DNA of 64,000 nt from Peribacillus butanolivorans (GTDB lineage Bacteria; Bacillota; Bacilli; Bacillales; DSM-1321), in NCBI RefSeq assembly GCF_001273755.1, contig NZ_LGYA01000001.1, forward strand, positions 866,683-930,682, read 5' to 3'. A program made the translations under genes and the position numbers. Below the pieces are notes generated by a model. The model saw only the letters and a program-made list of their open reading frames with translations, ran no database searches and was not told the DNA's origin. Below, in pieces: positions 44,310-56,496 of the stretch; position 1 is the stretch's first letter; each line of letters begins with the position of its first letter.

Positions 44310-44507
44310 CTAAAGTGGGACGAAACTAGGTTCTGGAACTACATCAGCCCCAATCTGAGGAGCGGCTTCAGTGTATCCGCCGGTATTGGCTAATGCGGAG
44401 TATGGTTTAATCACTCCGGCGCTGCCTATTTGAAAAACGGATGAATTGGCTATGCTTTCAATTTTTATCATATTGATTTGAATTGTTTGGTGGATATTGA
44501 AGATCAT
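44310..44507 (-). CDS. gerPB: spore germination protein GerPB
   Basis: 65 residues: INMIKIESIANSSVFQIGSA near 11 and a Pro-rich end, the GerPB pattern. AAAGGAGGTCACC precedes the ATG. About 95 bp separates it from gerPC with no obvious terminator. Confidence 0.9.
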   Translation of the reverse strand: MIFNIHQTIQINMIKIESIANSSVFQIGSAGVIKPYSALANTGGYTEAAPQIGADVVPEPSFVPL

Positions 44508-44534
44508 GGTGACCTCCTTTCTAAAATAATACGG

Positions 44535-44756
44535 CTAGAGATTTAATACCAATGGCTGATCAACACCATCAGAATCATACGTATTTGTGGTACTGTAGGC
44601 ATTATATAGTGAAATGGATTCCCCTGTATTAAAAGAGCCAGCACCTGCAAATGTTTTTGCAGTGGTATATGGACTTATCTTAAAGACGTCGCCAATATGG
44701 ACAACTCCACTGCTACCGACGTTAATAACTTGAACAACTCCTACGATAGCCGGCAT
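44535..44756 (-). CDS. gerPA: spore germination protein GerPA
   Basis: 73 residues: MPAIVGVVQVINVGSSGVVH, GDVFKISPYTTAKTFAGAGS and SDGVDQPLV, close to GerPF. First gene of the operon; a plausible sigma-K promoter lies about 80 bp upstream, consistent with mother-cell expression late in sporulation. Confidence 0.93.
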   Translation of the reverse strand: MPAIVGVVQVINVGSSGVVHIGDVFKISPYTTAKTFAGAGSFNTGESISLYNAYSTTNTYDSDGVDQPLVLNL

Positions 44757-44832
44757 GAAAAATCACCCTTTTTTTCTGTTTTTTCCCGAGTGCATAGGCA
44801 GTAAGCCTACCTTATTGTTGGAAGTTTCAATG

Positions 44833-44859
44833 TATTGTATGTTGTTTCCTTTTTGATGT
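44833..44859 (-). promoter_or_regulatory. candidate sigma-K promoter of gerP
   Basis: On the minus strand CATACAATA (44841-44833) fits the sigma-K -10 CATANNNTA exactly, with ACA 15 nt upstream (44859-44857) as a fair -35. Known gerP operons are sigma-K/GerE dependent. Confidence 0.55.
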
Positions 44860-44979
44860 GATTCATCTGTCTATTTCACATTGTTATAGAACAGTGATAA
44901 ATGTCATTGGATAATAAGATACAGATATGGTAATATAATGATAAATTCGCAATTTTCAAATAAAATAAGAGGTGATGAG

Positions 44980-46572
44980 ATGAACGTACCTTTGGTATTA
45001 TCGCATTTTTTGGATCGAGCAGCCTTACTTTATGGCGATAAGAAAGCTATTATTGGAGATGATAAGCTCTTAACGTACTTGGAGTTAAATGGCCGTGTCA
45101 ACCAGCTTTCTAATGGGTTAAGGGATATTGGAATTAAAAAGGGAGATAAAGTGGCTTATTTGGCACCGAATTCGATTGAAATGCTTGAGGGCTTTTATGG
45201 GGTATTTCAACTTGGAGCCGTAATTGTTCCTTTGAATATCCGGTTAACTCCTGCTGATTATGTATTCATTTTGAATCATAGTGAGTCCAAGGTGCTTTTC
45301 GTAGACCAGGATTTGTACCATCTTATTTCATCTGTTAAGGACCAACTTGAATCAGTGGAACATATCATTGTGCACTATAAAGAGGAAGAAATAAATGAAA
45401 CCGATTACAACAAATGGTTGGAGCATTTTGATAAAGAGAGCTTCGATCGGGAGCAAGTTGATGAAAATGATGTTTCGAGTCTCCTTTATACAAGCGGAAC
45501 GACCGGTAACCCTAAAGGGGTCATGCTGACTCACCGCAATAACTATTTGCATGCACTAGGTGCGATGCATCATATCAGAGTTAATGATCGCGATACATAT
45601 TTGCACGTTCTGCCAATGTTCCACGTGAATGGCTGGGGTGCTCCATTTTATTATACGGCCAATGGTTCCACTCAAGTTTGTTTAAGAAAAACTACCCCTG
45701 AATTGATATTTAATGCGCTTGAAAAGCATAAGGTTTCCATTATGCATATGGCACCAACTGTTCTTAATTCATTGTTTCAATATTATGAACAGAATGTGCC
45801 CACATTAGAGCAGGATATCCGTATAGTTGTTGCGGGTTCCGCTCCGCCGCCTGCATTTGTCACAAGGGTAGAAAAAGAGCTAGGGTGGGAATTTATCCAA
45901 ATATACGGAATGACTGAATCAACCCCGATTAGTTTGATTTCATTGATTCGTTCTGAATTCGACGATCTTTCTGAAAAAGAAAAATACAAAATGAAAGCGA
46001 AAGCCGGTTATCCTATCATAGGCAGTGAAGTAAAGGTTATTCATGACAGCGGTGAGGAAGTAGCTCATGATGGCGTGGATATCGGGGAGCTCATTATCCG
46101 CAGTCACGGGGTAATGTTAGGTTATTGGAAAAATGAAGAAGCGACCATGCAGGCACTGAAAAATGGCTGGTTGCACACAGGAGATATGGCGACAATTGAT
46201 AAGGATGGGAATGTCGATATCGTCGATCGTAAGAAGGATATAATTATAAGCGGAGGAGAAAACATCTCTTCCATTGAAGTCGAGGGAATACTATATGAAC
46301 ACCCGTATATTCTTGAGGCGGCAGTCATAGCCGTTCCTCATGAAAAATGGGGAGAGACGCCACATGCCTTTATTGTGCTAAAATCGGGGGTGGAATTAAC
46401 CGAAGAGGATATCAAGACCTATACACGAGAAAAATTAGCTCACTTCAAGTCAGTCACCAGTGTAACTTTCGTTAAGGAACTGCCAAAAACGGCATCCGGA
46501 AAAATACAAAAAATCCATCTTCGTAATGATTATTGGGAAGCTAAAGGAAAATCAGGTAGATTCGTTAATTAA
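44980..46572 (+). CDS. acyl-CoA synthetase (AMP-forming, medium/long-chain type)
   Basis: 530 residues of the ANL superfamily: AMP-binding LLYTSGTTGNPKGVMLTHRN near 171, PMFHVNGWGAPFYY near 212, IYGMTESTPIS near 305, LHTGDMATIDKDGNVDIVDRKKD near 397 and catalytic Lys in PKTASGKIQKI near 505. HVNGW favours the medium-chain/AlkK-like subgroup over LcfB. I start at ATG 44980 behind GAGGTGATGAG; 14 codons upstream are open. No FadR palindrome is visible upstream. Exact acyl chain unknown. Confidence 0.85.
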   Translation: MNVPLVLSHFLDRAALLYGDKKAIIGDDKLLTYLELNGRVNQLSNGLRDIGIKKGDKVAYLAPNSIEMLEGFYGVFQLGAVIVPLNIRLTPADYVFILNHSESKVLFVDQDLYHLISSVKDQLESVEHIIVHYKEEEINETDYNKWLEHFDKESFDREQVDENDVSSLLYTSGTTGNPKGVMLTHRNNYLHALGAMHHIRVNDRDTYLHVLPMFHVNGWGAPFYYTANGSTQVCLRKTTPELIFNALEKHKVSIMHMAPTVLNSLFQYYEQNVPTLEQDIRIVVAGSAPPPAFVTRVEKELGWEFIQIYGMTESTPISLISLIRSEFDDLSEKEKYKMKAKAGYPIIGSEVKVIHDSGEEVAHDGVDIGELIIRSHGVMLGYWKNEEATMQALKNGWLHTGDMATIDKDGNVDIVDRKKDIIISGGENISSIEVEGILYEHPYILEAAVIAVPHEKWGETPHAFIVLKSGVELTEEDIKTYTREKLAHFKSVTSVTFVKELPKTASGKIQKIHLRNDYWEAKGKSGRFVN

Positions 46573-46579
46573 TGCTCGT

Positions 46580-46610
46580 AAACGCTGCTCAGTGATGGGC
46601 AGCGTTTTTT
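46580..46610 (+). terminator. Rho-independent terminator after the acyl-CoA synthetase
   Basis: AAACGCTGC with GCAGCGTTT and a 10-nt loop, followed by TTTCATG. Confidence 0.75.
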
Positions 46611-47090
46611 CATGTTCGACGACTAACACTGCTAAATTGTATTATAGATCCAGAGATGTGGAAGTTGGAAAATGAAATAAAATTGGGAGGATCTGCACTT
46701 ATTTTAATTGTGTTTCCAGCTTGATTATTTGTTTCCTATTCTAAATAGTTAGAGAAAGTGCCTCACAAAAAAATATACATACTCTCTTTCGAATATCAAA
46801 ATCCCTTTTATAATGTACAGTAGGAATGGCACCTATGACCACTTTAGCGGCCCAACATTTCCCTGCATGTAAAACAATCTTTGTATCAGAAAGCTCCTAT
46901 TCAATTAGTAAAATAAAGGTAATTTTAACCTATTGGCAATTTTCCAAAGTATAATTGTAAACCATTCCTCTAAGCTCATTTTTCTAATATTCTTTATTTT
47001 ATTAGATATTATCCTTGAATTTGTTCAATAAAAAAGCTCCTGTTGAACTATATAGTGTTAATATTATAAATATTTCAAATTATTGAGAAT
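46611..47090. other. 480-bp intergenic region, no gene seen
   Basis: AT-rich, with a short GC-richer patch at 46830-46870 that carries no useful open frame. It should contain the promoter of the MFS gene near its right end (TATAGTGTTAATATTAT at 47050-47066). Confidence 0.5.
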
Positions 47091-47102
47091 GTGGGTGTGG
47101 GC

Positions 47103-48377
47103 ATGAATCGTTTTCATTATAGCTGGATTATTTTAATCATTACATTCTTCTCCATTATCGTAGCGGGAATTGTTAGGTCATCATCAGGGGTATTCATCGT
47201 ACCATTTGAATATGAGTTCGGATGGGATCGTTCCGTCATTTCTTTAGCCTTTGCGATAAGTCTTTTTCTATATGGATTATCAGGCCCATTTATGGCCGCT
47301 TTAATTGAAGTGCTTGGATTAAAGAAAATGATGGTGTTTGCCATGTCAACTTTATTGGCAGGGGTTTTTCTCACATTTTTCATGGAGCATGAGTGGCAAC
47401 TAATTCTAATTTGGGGGATTATTATTGGATTAGGGTCCGGACTATTTTTAACGGTATTAAGTCCATATGTGGCGAATCGTTGGTTCGAGAAGCGAAGGGG
47501 TCTAGCAGTAGGGATATTAACAGCAAGTACGGCTACAGGTCAGCTGGTTTTACTGCCTGTTTTAGCCATTATTATAGAGAATTATTCTTGGAGATGGGCG
47601 ATTGGCTTAATTATGGTCCTTAGCTTAATCATGCTAGCAATCATCCTATTATTTATGAAAAACAACCCGAAGGAAGTTGGCATTCTTCCATATGGACTAG
47701 AAGAGGAAAGCCAAGAGGCTAATTTAGTTCAAAAGATGAATCCCATTGTTATGGCTTTCCAGTCTTTAATTGAAGCAGTGAGAGTAAAGGAATTCTGGTT
47801 ATTAGCAGGAAGCTTTTTTATATGTGGACTTTCAACGAGCGGATTGATAGGGACTCATTTCATTTCTTACTGTATTAGTTTTGGATTACCTGTTGTTACG
47901 GCTGCGTCTCTGCTTTCTTTTATGGGAATCTTTGATCTAATTGGTACGACTGTATCTGGCTGGTTATCAGATCGTTTCGATAACCGTTGGTTGTTGTTTT
48001 GGTATTACGGTCTAAGGGGGGCTTCTCTCGTATTACTACCTTTTGCGCTACAAGAAGGCTCAATTATCCTACTGATTATCTTCTCTGTGTTTTACGGATT
48101 GGATTGGATAGCGACTGTACCTCCAACCATTAGCATCTCAAGACAAGTCTTTGGGATAGAGAAAAGTGGAATTGTATATGGTTGGATATTCGCGTCCCAT
48201 CAGGCAGGTGCAGCAGCGGCGGCGTATGGCGGGGGACTTATCTTTAAAATATTCAGCTCCTATACATGGGCATTCTTTCTTGCAGGAATCTTTTGCGTAT
48301 TGGGTAGCTTGTTTGTCATACTAATAAAAAAACAAAAATCGGATTTATTGGTTAAAGATGATGCAATGAGGCTATAA
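47103..48377 (+). CDS. MFS transporter (MCT/OFA-like)
   Basis: 424 residues with twelve predicted membrane helices. GWDRSVISLAFAISLFLYG near 40 and WLSDRFDNR near 285 carry the MFS inter-helix motif pattern (G-x-LSDR); the central loop (about 190-215) is hydrophilic. The MCT/OFA type often carries monocarboxylates. The ATG at 47103 is taken as start; a GTG four codons earlier (47091) is also possible and lies next to a GTGGG-type site. Substrate unknown. Confidence 0.8.
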   Translation: MNRFHYSWIILIITFFSIIVAGIVRSSSGVFIVPFEYEFGWDRSVISLAFAISLFLYGLSGPFMAALIEVLGLKKMMVFAMSTLLAGVFLTFFMEHEWQLILIWGIIIGLGSGLFLTVLSPYVANRWFEKRRGLAVGILTASTATGQLVLLPVLAIIIENYSWRWAIGLIMVLSLIMLAIILLFMKNNPKEVGILPYGLEEESQEANLVQKMNPIVMAFQSLIEAVRVKEFWLLAGSFFICGLSTSGLIGTHFISYCISFGLPVVTAASLLSFMGIFDLIGTTVSGWLSDRFDNRWLLFWYYGLRGASLVLLPFALQEGSIILLIIFSVFYGLDWIATVPPTISISRQVFGIEKSGIVYGWIFASHQAGAAAAAYGGGLIFKIFSSYTWAFFLAGIFCVLGSLFVILIKKQKSDLLVKDDAMRL

Positions 48378-48439
48378 AATATTCGTGTACGCTCCATTTC
48401 TTATTCTGTACTTGCAACAAGGACTGGAGCTAAATCTGA

Positions 48440-49666
48440 ATGAAAGAGGGTAAAACTGTGAAGGACACGATGGTTCCATTGCAGGAAAGTAAACGGATTG
48501 TCAGCATTGATATTTTACGAGGATTAGCCATTTTGGGGATCTTTTTAGTGAATATGCCTTCTTTTCATTCTCCGCTCTTGTATATAGATGGTGTTGAACG
48601 ATGGACTGAAGGTTGGGACCGGATTTTGTACAGATTCAGTGATATTGTTGCGCAAGCCAGTTTCTATCCGCTATTTGCGTTTCTATTCGGTTTCGGGGCA
48701 ATCATACTAGCGGTACGGTGTGAGGAAAAGGGTGTCTCATTTCCTTCCCTATATATGAAAAGACTCTTTTTTCTACTAATGCTTGGGTGCATTCATGCCT
48801 TTGCCATCTGGCATGGGGACATACTTATTAATTATGCGATATTTGGATTTGCATTTTTACTTTTTTATAAGGTGCGGGGAAAGAATTTGATTTTGCTGGG
48901 CTCGTTTTTTTATGTCATCCCTTTTGCGATATTGGGCTCGCTTTTTCTTATTATAGGAGTTTTTGATAGGGAAGAGATGGAGATTACGACTGATTTGACG
49001 ATGATGAAACAGTCTCTTCAAATTTATCAATCTGGTACATTTACGGAAATAATAAGTCAAAGGGCACTAGATTGGTATAGGGTGAATAACCCATTTAATG
49101 CTATTATCCTCTTTTTATCCATTTTTCCGTTCTTTTTACTTGGTGCTGGCGTAGCAAAGCAAGGCTGGCTACATAATCCAGTTCGGTATAAACGACAATT
49201 GAAGGCGATATCGATCGTAAGCTTGATATTAGGATTGTCGATTAAGGTTCTGCCATATGTGACGGTATACCATTTTGGCACGATATTTGTGCAGGATTAT
49301 TTTGGTGGACCGCTGCTGACGATGTTTTATATCACTGGGATTACTCTGCTGGCTGAAAAAACCAGAGCTTCTCGCCTGTTCCAAGCGCTTTCGTATGTCG
49401 GTAGGATGTCGATGAGTAATTACTTATTTCAATCGATTGTTTGTACGTCCATTTTTTACTCGTATGGCCTAGGCTTATATGGCACAGTCTCTTACACAAC
49501 AGGGTTTATCTTACTTCTTGGTGTGTTTTCCGTTCAAATTCTACTCAGCCTATTGTGGATGAAAATGTATAGATATGGACCAGTTGAATATGTATGGCGT
49601 TTTGTTACATATGGTAAAAAACCAATTATGAGTCGGAGAGGACTAGTGGAGAAGAAATGTAAATGA
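48440..49666 (+). CDS. DUF418 (YeiB-like) membrane protein
   Basis: 408 residues, about ten helices. RIVSIDILRGLAILGIFLVN near 19 and YVGRMSMSNYLFQSIVCT near 321 are DUF418 hallmarks; the family sits in the acyltransferase/heparan-alpha-glucosaminide-like clan. Start ATG 48440 has GGAG 11 nt before it; GTG 48458 is better placed after GAGGG and is an alternative. Function unknown. Confidence 0.82.
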   Translation: MKEGKTVKDTMVPLQESKRIVSIDILRGLAILGIFLVNMPSFHSPLLYIDGVERWTEGWDRILYRFSDIVAQASFYPLFAFLFGFGAIILAVRCEEKGVSFPSLYMKRLFFLLMLGCIHAFAIWHGDILINYAIFGFAFLLFYKVRGKNLILLGSFFYVIPFAILGSLFLIIGVFDREEMEITTDLTMMKQSLQIYQSGTFTEIISQRALDWYRVNNPFNAIILFLSIFPFFLLGAGVAKQGWLHNPVRYKRQLKAISIVSLILGLSIKVLPYVTVYHFGTIFVQDYFGGPLLTMFYITGITLLAEKTRASRLFQALSYVGRMSMSNYLFQSIVCTSIFYSYGLGLYGTVSYTTGFILLLGVFSVQILLSLLWMKMYRYGPVEYVWRFVTYGKKPIMSRRGLVEKKCK

Positions 49667-49772
49667 TGTTCATTAAATTGTTGGTTTTAACTAATTAGGC
49701 GAAACCTTAGTTTTGTTTTTTTGTAAAGGCCTATGATATGATGAAATAGAAACTGAACGAGGGGGCAAAAAA

Positions 49773-50114
49773 ATGACTCATATACACATTACAGCTTGGG
49801 TTATCGGAATCATTCTTTTCTTTGTCACATATTCGATGCTTAAAAGTGGAAATCCGAAAGCAAAAATGGTACATATGATAACACGTTTATTCTATCTATT
49901 GATTTTCCTTACTGGCGGAATGCTGATTACAGATTTTGGTGTTTACGCAGTGAAAATGATTGTCGGAATCATCGTTATTGCCGCTATGGAAATGGTGTTG
50001 GTCCGTACGAAAAAAGGAAAAGGCACGAGTGCAATGTGGATATTGTTCATCGTTGCATTTATTTTCGTCCTTTATTTAGGACTCTCCCTTCCACAAGGAA
50101 TGGACTTTTTTTAA
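49773..50114 (+). CDS. yisL: UPF0344 membrane protein YisL
   Basis: 113 residues with four membrane helices (about 5-20, 38-55, 60-78, 91-108). HITAWVIGIILFF and the Lys-rich cytoplasmic loop RTKKGKG are typical of YisL (DUF1516). Function unknown. GAGGGGGC precedes the ATG. Followed by yisN and asnO as in B. subtilis. Confidence 0.88.
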   Translation: MTHIHITAWVIGIILFFVTYSMLKSGNPKAKMVHMITRLFYLLIFLTGGMLITDFGVYAVKMIVGIIVIAAMEMVLVRTKKGKGTSAMWILFIVAFIFVLYLGLSLPQGMDFF

Positions 50115-50200
50115 GACATAATGAAAACGGGTGAATGAGGATATCTCATTCGCCCGTTTTTTTTATACTCGAAACTGGTGGGAATTGTAGTTATATTTTT

Positions 50201-50767
50201 TTATTGTGAATTCACTTTTTCTATGATGATCCGTTTTCCTGTGTTCAGGGTGAACTCAAAGCGATCGTGATCCTTTTTACCATATGAAAAGTGGTGCTGA
50301 ACGAGGCAAATTTGGGCTTCATTATCAAAGGTGAAGAAGTTTACCCCGGACTGGTTAGAGAGTGCCCTTAAAAAAGTGAGCTGATTATAGCTATATATAC
50401 AATCATAAATAGAAAAATCGAGTGAATTTAAGGTCGTTACAAATTGAAAAAAAGAGTCGTCGTTCAATTCTTCCAATAATCTTTCAAAAGAGTAAAGCAG
50501 TTTTTTGCGAATCCGGATGGGTTCATTTTCTCTTAAGAAGGTTATTTCTCGATGAAGGAGGATTTTCCCCTCTTCTTCTACCACTCCTTGCTGCCAACGG
50601 CCCCCCCTGTACACTTCGATGATACTGTCAATGTGGTCTTCAATGGAACAAGCCTCATCAGTTTCATCATCAAAAAAAATCCATTGTTGATTGATATTTT
50701 CCACTGTTCCTTCGGTAAAAGCTCTCGTTTGTCTGTTCATTAAATTAGCTCGTTGTTGCTGACTCAT
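50201..50767 (-). CDS. yisN: DUF2777 protein YisN
   Basis: 188 residues, soluble. RGGRWQQGVVEEEGKILL near 54 and SIYDCIYSYNQLTFL near 118 are conserved features of YisN/DUF2777. No catalytic motif. Lies between yisL and asnO, on the opposite strand. GGAGGTATA precedes ATG. Function unknown. Confidence 0.82.
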   Translation of the reverse strand: MSQQQRANLMNRQTRAFTEGTVENINQQWIFFDDETDEACSIEDHIDSIIEVYRGGRWQQGVVEEEGKILLHREITFLRENEPIRIRKKLLYSFERLLEELNDDSFFQFVTTLNSLDFSIYDCIYSYNQLTFLRALSNQSGVNFFTFDNEAQICLVQHHFSYGKKDHDRFEFTLNTGKRIIIEKVNSQ

Positions 50768-51064
50768 ACATATACCTCCAATAGTGGAATCCTCACCTAC
50801 TTTTTAGTCAAAATCCAATGAAAATATAACTGTATATTTTAAAATATTATGGACAAATAACCAACTTTCCGTCTTTGCATAGGCTATGTTTAAACAGTGG
50901 ATGCTTTGCTCAACAATTCATTATCTACATGAACGTTGAGGGTAGGGGAGTCCCACGGAATCATGCTAATAAATACTTAAGATTTCTTTGCAATTGGCGC
51001 TCAAATTCAGAAATATAGGGACGGATATATTTTTTGATAGACCGGATAGAAAGGATGAAGTGTG
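50768..51064. other. divergent promoter region yisN-asnO
   Basis: About 297 bp. I looked for a T-box (asparagine) and saw no GGGTGGNACCGCG-type motif. TATTAT near 50845 could serve either direction. No other element recognised. Confidence 0.4.
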
Positions 51065-52912
51065 ATGTGTGGGATTACAGGCTGGGTGCATTTTCAAAAG
51101 GATTTACGGACAGAAACAAAAACACTTGAAAATATGACAAAAACGTTGGCAAAGCGGGGCCCGGATGAGGAAAATGTTTGGAGCGAAGCCCATGTTGCTT
51201 TTGGTCATAAAAGGTTGACGGTTGTTGATGCAGAAGGCGGAAAACAGCCGATGACGAAAGAACACGAATACGGCAGATATACGCTTTGTTATAATGGAGA
51301 GCTATATAACACCGAAGACATTCGAAAACAGCTATTATTAAAAGGATATTCCTTTAAAGGTCATTCTGATACAGAAGTTTTACTAACTTCTTATATAGAA
51401 TGGAAAGAAAAATGTGTCGACTTGTTTAATGGGATTTTTGCGTTTGCGATTTGGGATGAAAAAGAACAGAAATTATTCATTGGAAGAGATCGGATGGGAG
51501 TAAAGCCATTCTTTTATGCCGAAAGAGACGGTGGGCTCATTTTTGGTTCGGAATTAAAAGCAATCCTTGCCCATCCTGACGTCAAAACGGAGATCGACCG
51601 CGAAGGCTTATCTGAAGTGTTTGGCGTTGGTCCTTCCCGAAAGCCAGGATCAGGTGTATTTCATAATATCCAGGAGTTAAGACCTGCCCATGCGCTTACC
51701 TTATCAAGGAAAGGGCTCCGGATTTGGAGGTATTGGAATGTGAAAAGTGAAGACCATCGAGATACCCTCGATGAGACGGCTGAGAAGGTCCGCTTCCTTG
51801 TTAAAGATGCAGTGACGCGACAACTCGTATCTGATGTTCCACTATGTACCTTCTTGTCAGGAGGACTGGACTCAAGCGCTATTACGGCTATTGCTGCAAA
51901 TGCCTATCAAAAAGAAGGGAAAGGCCCGCTTCATACGTATTCTATTGATTATGAAGATAATGAAAGATATTTTAAGGCTAATGATTTCCAGCCTAACTCT
52001 GATGGGCACTGGATTAAAAAGATGTCGGATACCTTTAATACGGTGCACCATTCATCGATAATTACTCAAGAACAGCTAACAGATTATCTAACCGAAGCGG
52101 TTCATGTCCGTGACCTCCCCGGCATGGCGGATGTCGATTCTTCTTTGCTTTGGTTTTGTAAGGAAATTAAGCAGGATTTTGTCGTGGGTCTATCTGGAGA
52201 GTGCGCGGATGAAATCTTCGGCGGTTATCCATGGTTTCATCGTGAAGACGATTTGAATCGTGCTGGGTTTCCATGGATGAGATCGACCGGAGAGCGGGTA
52301 TCTTTATTGAAAGCGGGCTGGCGTGAGAAATTAAGGTTGGAAGAATATGCGCAAGAAGCCTATTTAACAACTGTTGCTGAAACACCTAGATTGGAAGGAG
52401 AAAGTGGTGAAGCGGCAAAGCGCAGGGAGCTTTTCTACGTGAATTTATTATGGTTTATGACGACACTTCTTGATCGGAAGGATCGAATGAGTATGGGAGC
52501 CAGCCTCGAGGTTCGCGTGCCGTTTGCCGATCATCGCCTTGTGGAATATGCATGGAACATTCCTTGGGAAATGAAAATGGCTGGAAACCGTGAAAAGGGG
52601 ATACTGCGAAAAGCATTGGAAGGATTGTTACCGGATGAGGTTTTGTACCGTAAAAAAAGTCCATACCCTAAAACCCATAACCCGATATATACGGACCGTG
52701 TTCAAGGGTGGCTGAAAGACTTACTAACGGACAAAAGTTCGGTCCTGCATGAGTTTTTCGATAAACAGAAGCTAACCGATATTGTAGATTCTAAAGGTGC
52801 TGCCTTTAAGGTACCGTGGTTCGGGCAATTGATGTCTGGCCCTCAGTTACTGGCCCATTTGGCGCAAACTCATGTGTGGTTCAAGGAATATGATATTCAG
52901 ATTATTGAATGA
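51065..52912 (+). CDS. asnO: asparagine synthetase, glutamine-hydrolysing (AsnO type)
   Basis: 615-residue amidotransferase making asparagine from aspartate and glutamine. Cys2 (MCGITGW) is the glutaminase nucleophile, so I start at ATG 51065 and not at GTG 51062. Glutaminase domain about 1-210 (KRGPDEENVW, YNGELYN); synthetase domain with the PPi loop LSGGLDSSAI near 267 and LSGECADEIFGGYPW near 378. AAGGATG precedes the start. In B. subtilis this locus (yisO) is the sporulation-linked asnO. Confidence 0.93.
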   Translation: MCGITGWVHFQKDLRTETKTLENMTKTLAKRGPDEENVWSEAHVAFGHKRLTVVDAEGGKQPMTKEHEYGRYTLCYNGELYNTEDIRKQLLLKGYSFKGHSDTEVLLTSYIEWKEKCVDLFNGIFAFAIWDEKEQKLFIGRDRMGVKPFFYAERDGGLIFGSELKAILAHPDVKTEIDREGLSEVFGVGPSRKPGSGVFHNIQELRPAHALTLSRKGLRIWRYWNVKSEDHRDTLDETAEKVRFLVKDAVTRQLVSDVPLCTFLSGGLDSSAITAIAANAYQKEGKGPLHTYSIDYEDNERYFKANDFQPNSDGHWIKKMSDTFNTVHHSSIITQEQLTDYLTEAVHVRDLPGMADVDSSLLWFCKEIKQDFVVGLSGECADEIFGGYPWFHREDDLNRAGFPWMRSTGERVSLLKAGWREKLRLEEYAQEAYLTTVAETPRLEGESGEAAKRRELFYVNLLWFMTTLLDRKDRMSMGASLEVRVPFADHRLVEYAWNIPWEMKMAGNREKGILRKALEGLLPDEVLYRKKSPYPKTHNPIYTDRVQGWLKDLLTDKSSVLHEFFDKQKLTDIVDSKGAAFKVPWFGQLMSGPQLLAHLAQTHVWFKEYDIQIIE

Positions 52913-52914
52913 AA

Positions 52915-52947
52915 AAACGGGGCAGGATGATATTCTTTGCCCCGTTT
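52915..52947. terminator. terminator between asnO and the amylase gene
   Basis: AAACGGGGCA with TGCCCCGTTT around a 12-nt loop; A- and T-rich flanks suit both convergent genes. Confidence 0.75.
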
Positions 52948-52955
52948 CTCTTTTC

Positions 52956-54941
<1,986 letters not shown>

Positions 54942-54969
54942 TTGTAAAAATCGAAGCCTTTCATATAAT
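54942..54969 (+). promoter_or_regulatory. sigma-A promoter of the binding-protein operon
   Basis: TTGTAA (54942-54947), 16-bp spacer, perfect TATAAT (54964-54969), about 130 bp before the start codon, so the leader is long. Confidence 0.6.
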
Positions 54970-55102
54970 GATAACAGAAGGATCTGGTGCCGCTTTCATT
55001 ATTAAAAAACTTTATTCGATTAGATGGGCTGGCAAACTGAAGTGTAAACAATCTGGTGCTTTTGGACATGATAGAATAAACATTTTAAAAAGGAGAATGA
55101 AA

Positions 55103-56347
55103 GTGAAGAAGTTGATTTTTCATTTATTCATGTCCATGTTCTTGATTGTTATTGGAAGTGCTTGTGAATCCAGCTCAGAATTGGAAAGTAAAATAGTAAA
55201 AGAAAATAAAAAAATCGAAAAAGAAGACACGAATGAAGCGAAGCCAGAAAAATTGATCGTTTGGGAGGAAAAAGGTAAAGCAAATGGTCTAAAGCCGGCG
55301 ATTGAAGCATTTGAAAAGAAATACGGAATCAAGGTTGAATATGAAGAGATAGAAATGGCTAATGAGATGTATGATCAACTTCGTCGCAATGGGCCAATCG
55401 GGAAAGCTCCAGATGTAGTGACTTTTTCGCATGAAAAGGTCGGGCAGATTGTAGAAGAAGGTCTGATTCAGGAACTGAAGGTGAATGAAGACGTACTAAA
55501 TACCTTTATTGAATCCTCAATCCCAGCCGAAATGTATCAAGGAAAGGTTTTTGGACTTCCAAAGTCCGCTGTATCCTCTGTTTTAATTTACAACAAAAAA
55601 TTAATGGCTAACGTTCCTGAAACGATGGATGATTTATATAAAAAGGCGAAGGAATTGAGAAAAGGAAAAGTATATGGTTTCTATGCTGACTGGAATGACT
55701 TATATGATGCGTATGGAATAATGGCCGGGATGGGCGGTTATGTATTTAAAGAAAAAGATGGGAATCTAGATCCTACGAACATCGGATTAAATAATAAAAG
55801 TGCTGTAAAGGGTGCTAAGTATATTCAAAAATGGTATAAAGCAGATGTGATGCCAAAAGGGGACGAAGCAGGGATAGAGAAGTTGTTTATAGAAGGGAAA
55901 TTGGCTTCTTTCATGAGTAGAGGTAGTACACTTTCTGATAGGAAGAATACAGGGGTGGCGCCATTGCCTGTATTGCCAAATGGCCAGCCGATGAAAACGT
56001 TCATGGATATCAAAGGATGGCATGTAACAGCCTTCACAAAATATCCTTACTGGTCTACAAAGTTAGTAGAATTTTTGACAAAAGATAAATATGCAATGCT
56101 CCGCTATAAAAAAACAGGAGAAATACCTCCTGTAAAATCTATCATGAACAATGAAGCAATCAATGAAAGTGAAAGAGCACAAGCCTTAAGCATACAATTA
56201 CAATATGCTGAACCTGTGCCTAATATACCGGAAATGAATGAAGTATGGAAGCCGATGAAATCTGCCATGAAAGAGATAGCTTCTGGAAAAACAAAGCCGA
56301 AAAGGACTTTAGATGAAGCAGTAAAGAGGATAAAAAAAGAATATTAA
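55103..56347 (+). CDS. maltodextrin-type ABC substrate-binding lipoprotein
   Basis: 414 residues: lipoprotein signal peptide ending IVIGSAC (Cys21), then a family-1 solute-binding fold: LIVWEEKGKANGLKPAIEAF near 51, RNGPIGKAPDVVTFSHEKVG near 97, FMDIKGWHVTAFTKYPYW near 295. Closest type is MalE/MdxE. I start at GTG 55103, 7 nt after AGGAG; the ATG at 55097 is only one base from that site. No MalF or MalG permease genes or ATPase are adjacent, so its transporter must be elsewhere or lost. Probably cotranscribed with the next two genes. Confidence 0.8.
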   Translation: MKKLIFHLFMSMFLIVIGSACESSSELESKIVKENKKIEKEDTNEAKPEKLIVWEEKGKANGLKPAIEAFEKKYGIKVEYEEIEMANEMYDQLRRNGPIGKAPDVVTFSHEKVGQIVEEGLIQELKVNEDVLNTFIESSIPAEMYQGKVFGLPKSAVSSVLIYNKKLMANVPETMDDLYKKAKELRKGKVYGFYADWNDLYDAYGIMAGMGGYVFKEKDGNLDPTNIGLNNKSAVKGAKYIQKWYKADVMPKGDEAGIEKLFIEGKLASFMSRGSTLSDRKNTGVAPLPVLPNGQPMKTFMDIKGWHVTAFTKYPYWSTKLVEFLTKDKYAMLRYKKTGEIPPVKSIMNNEAINESERAQALSIQLQYAEPVPNIPEMNEVWKPMKSAMKEIASGKTKPKRTLDEAVKRIKKEY

Positions 56348-56496
56348 TTGCGAATTACTTTTTCCAATTCGACAACGTTCATTTGTATCTCCATTTTGTC
56401 CCTTTAGTGTAAAGATTTTTATAATTTGGATTTGACGTTATGGGGGCAAAAGGCTAATCTTAAAGGCGTAAAGAGATAGCTAGGAGGAGAGCGGAT

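Noticed and set aside
50768..51064. Possible T-box leader for asnO
   Set aside because: No T-box sequence (GGGTGGNACCGCG type) and no terminator hairpin before the start.
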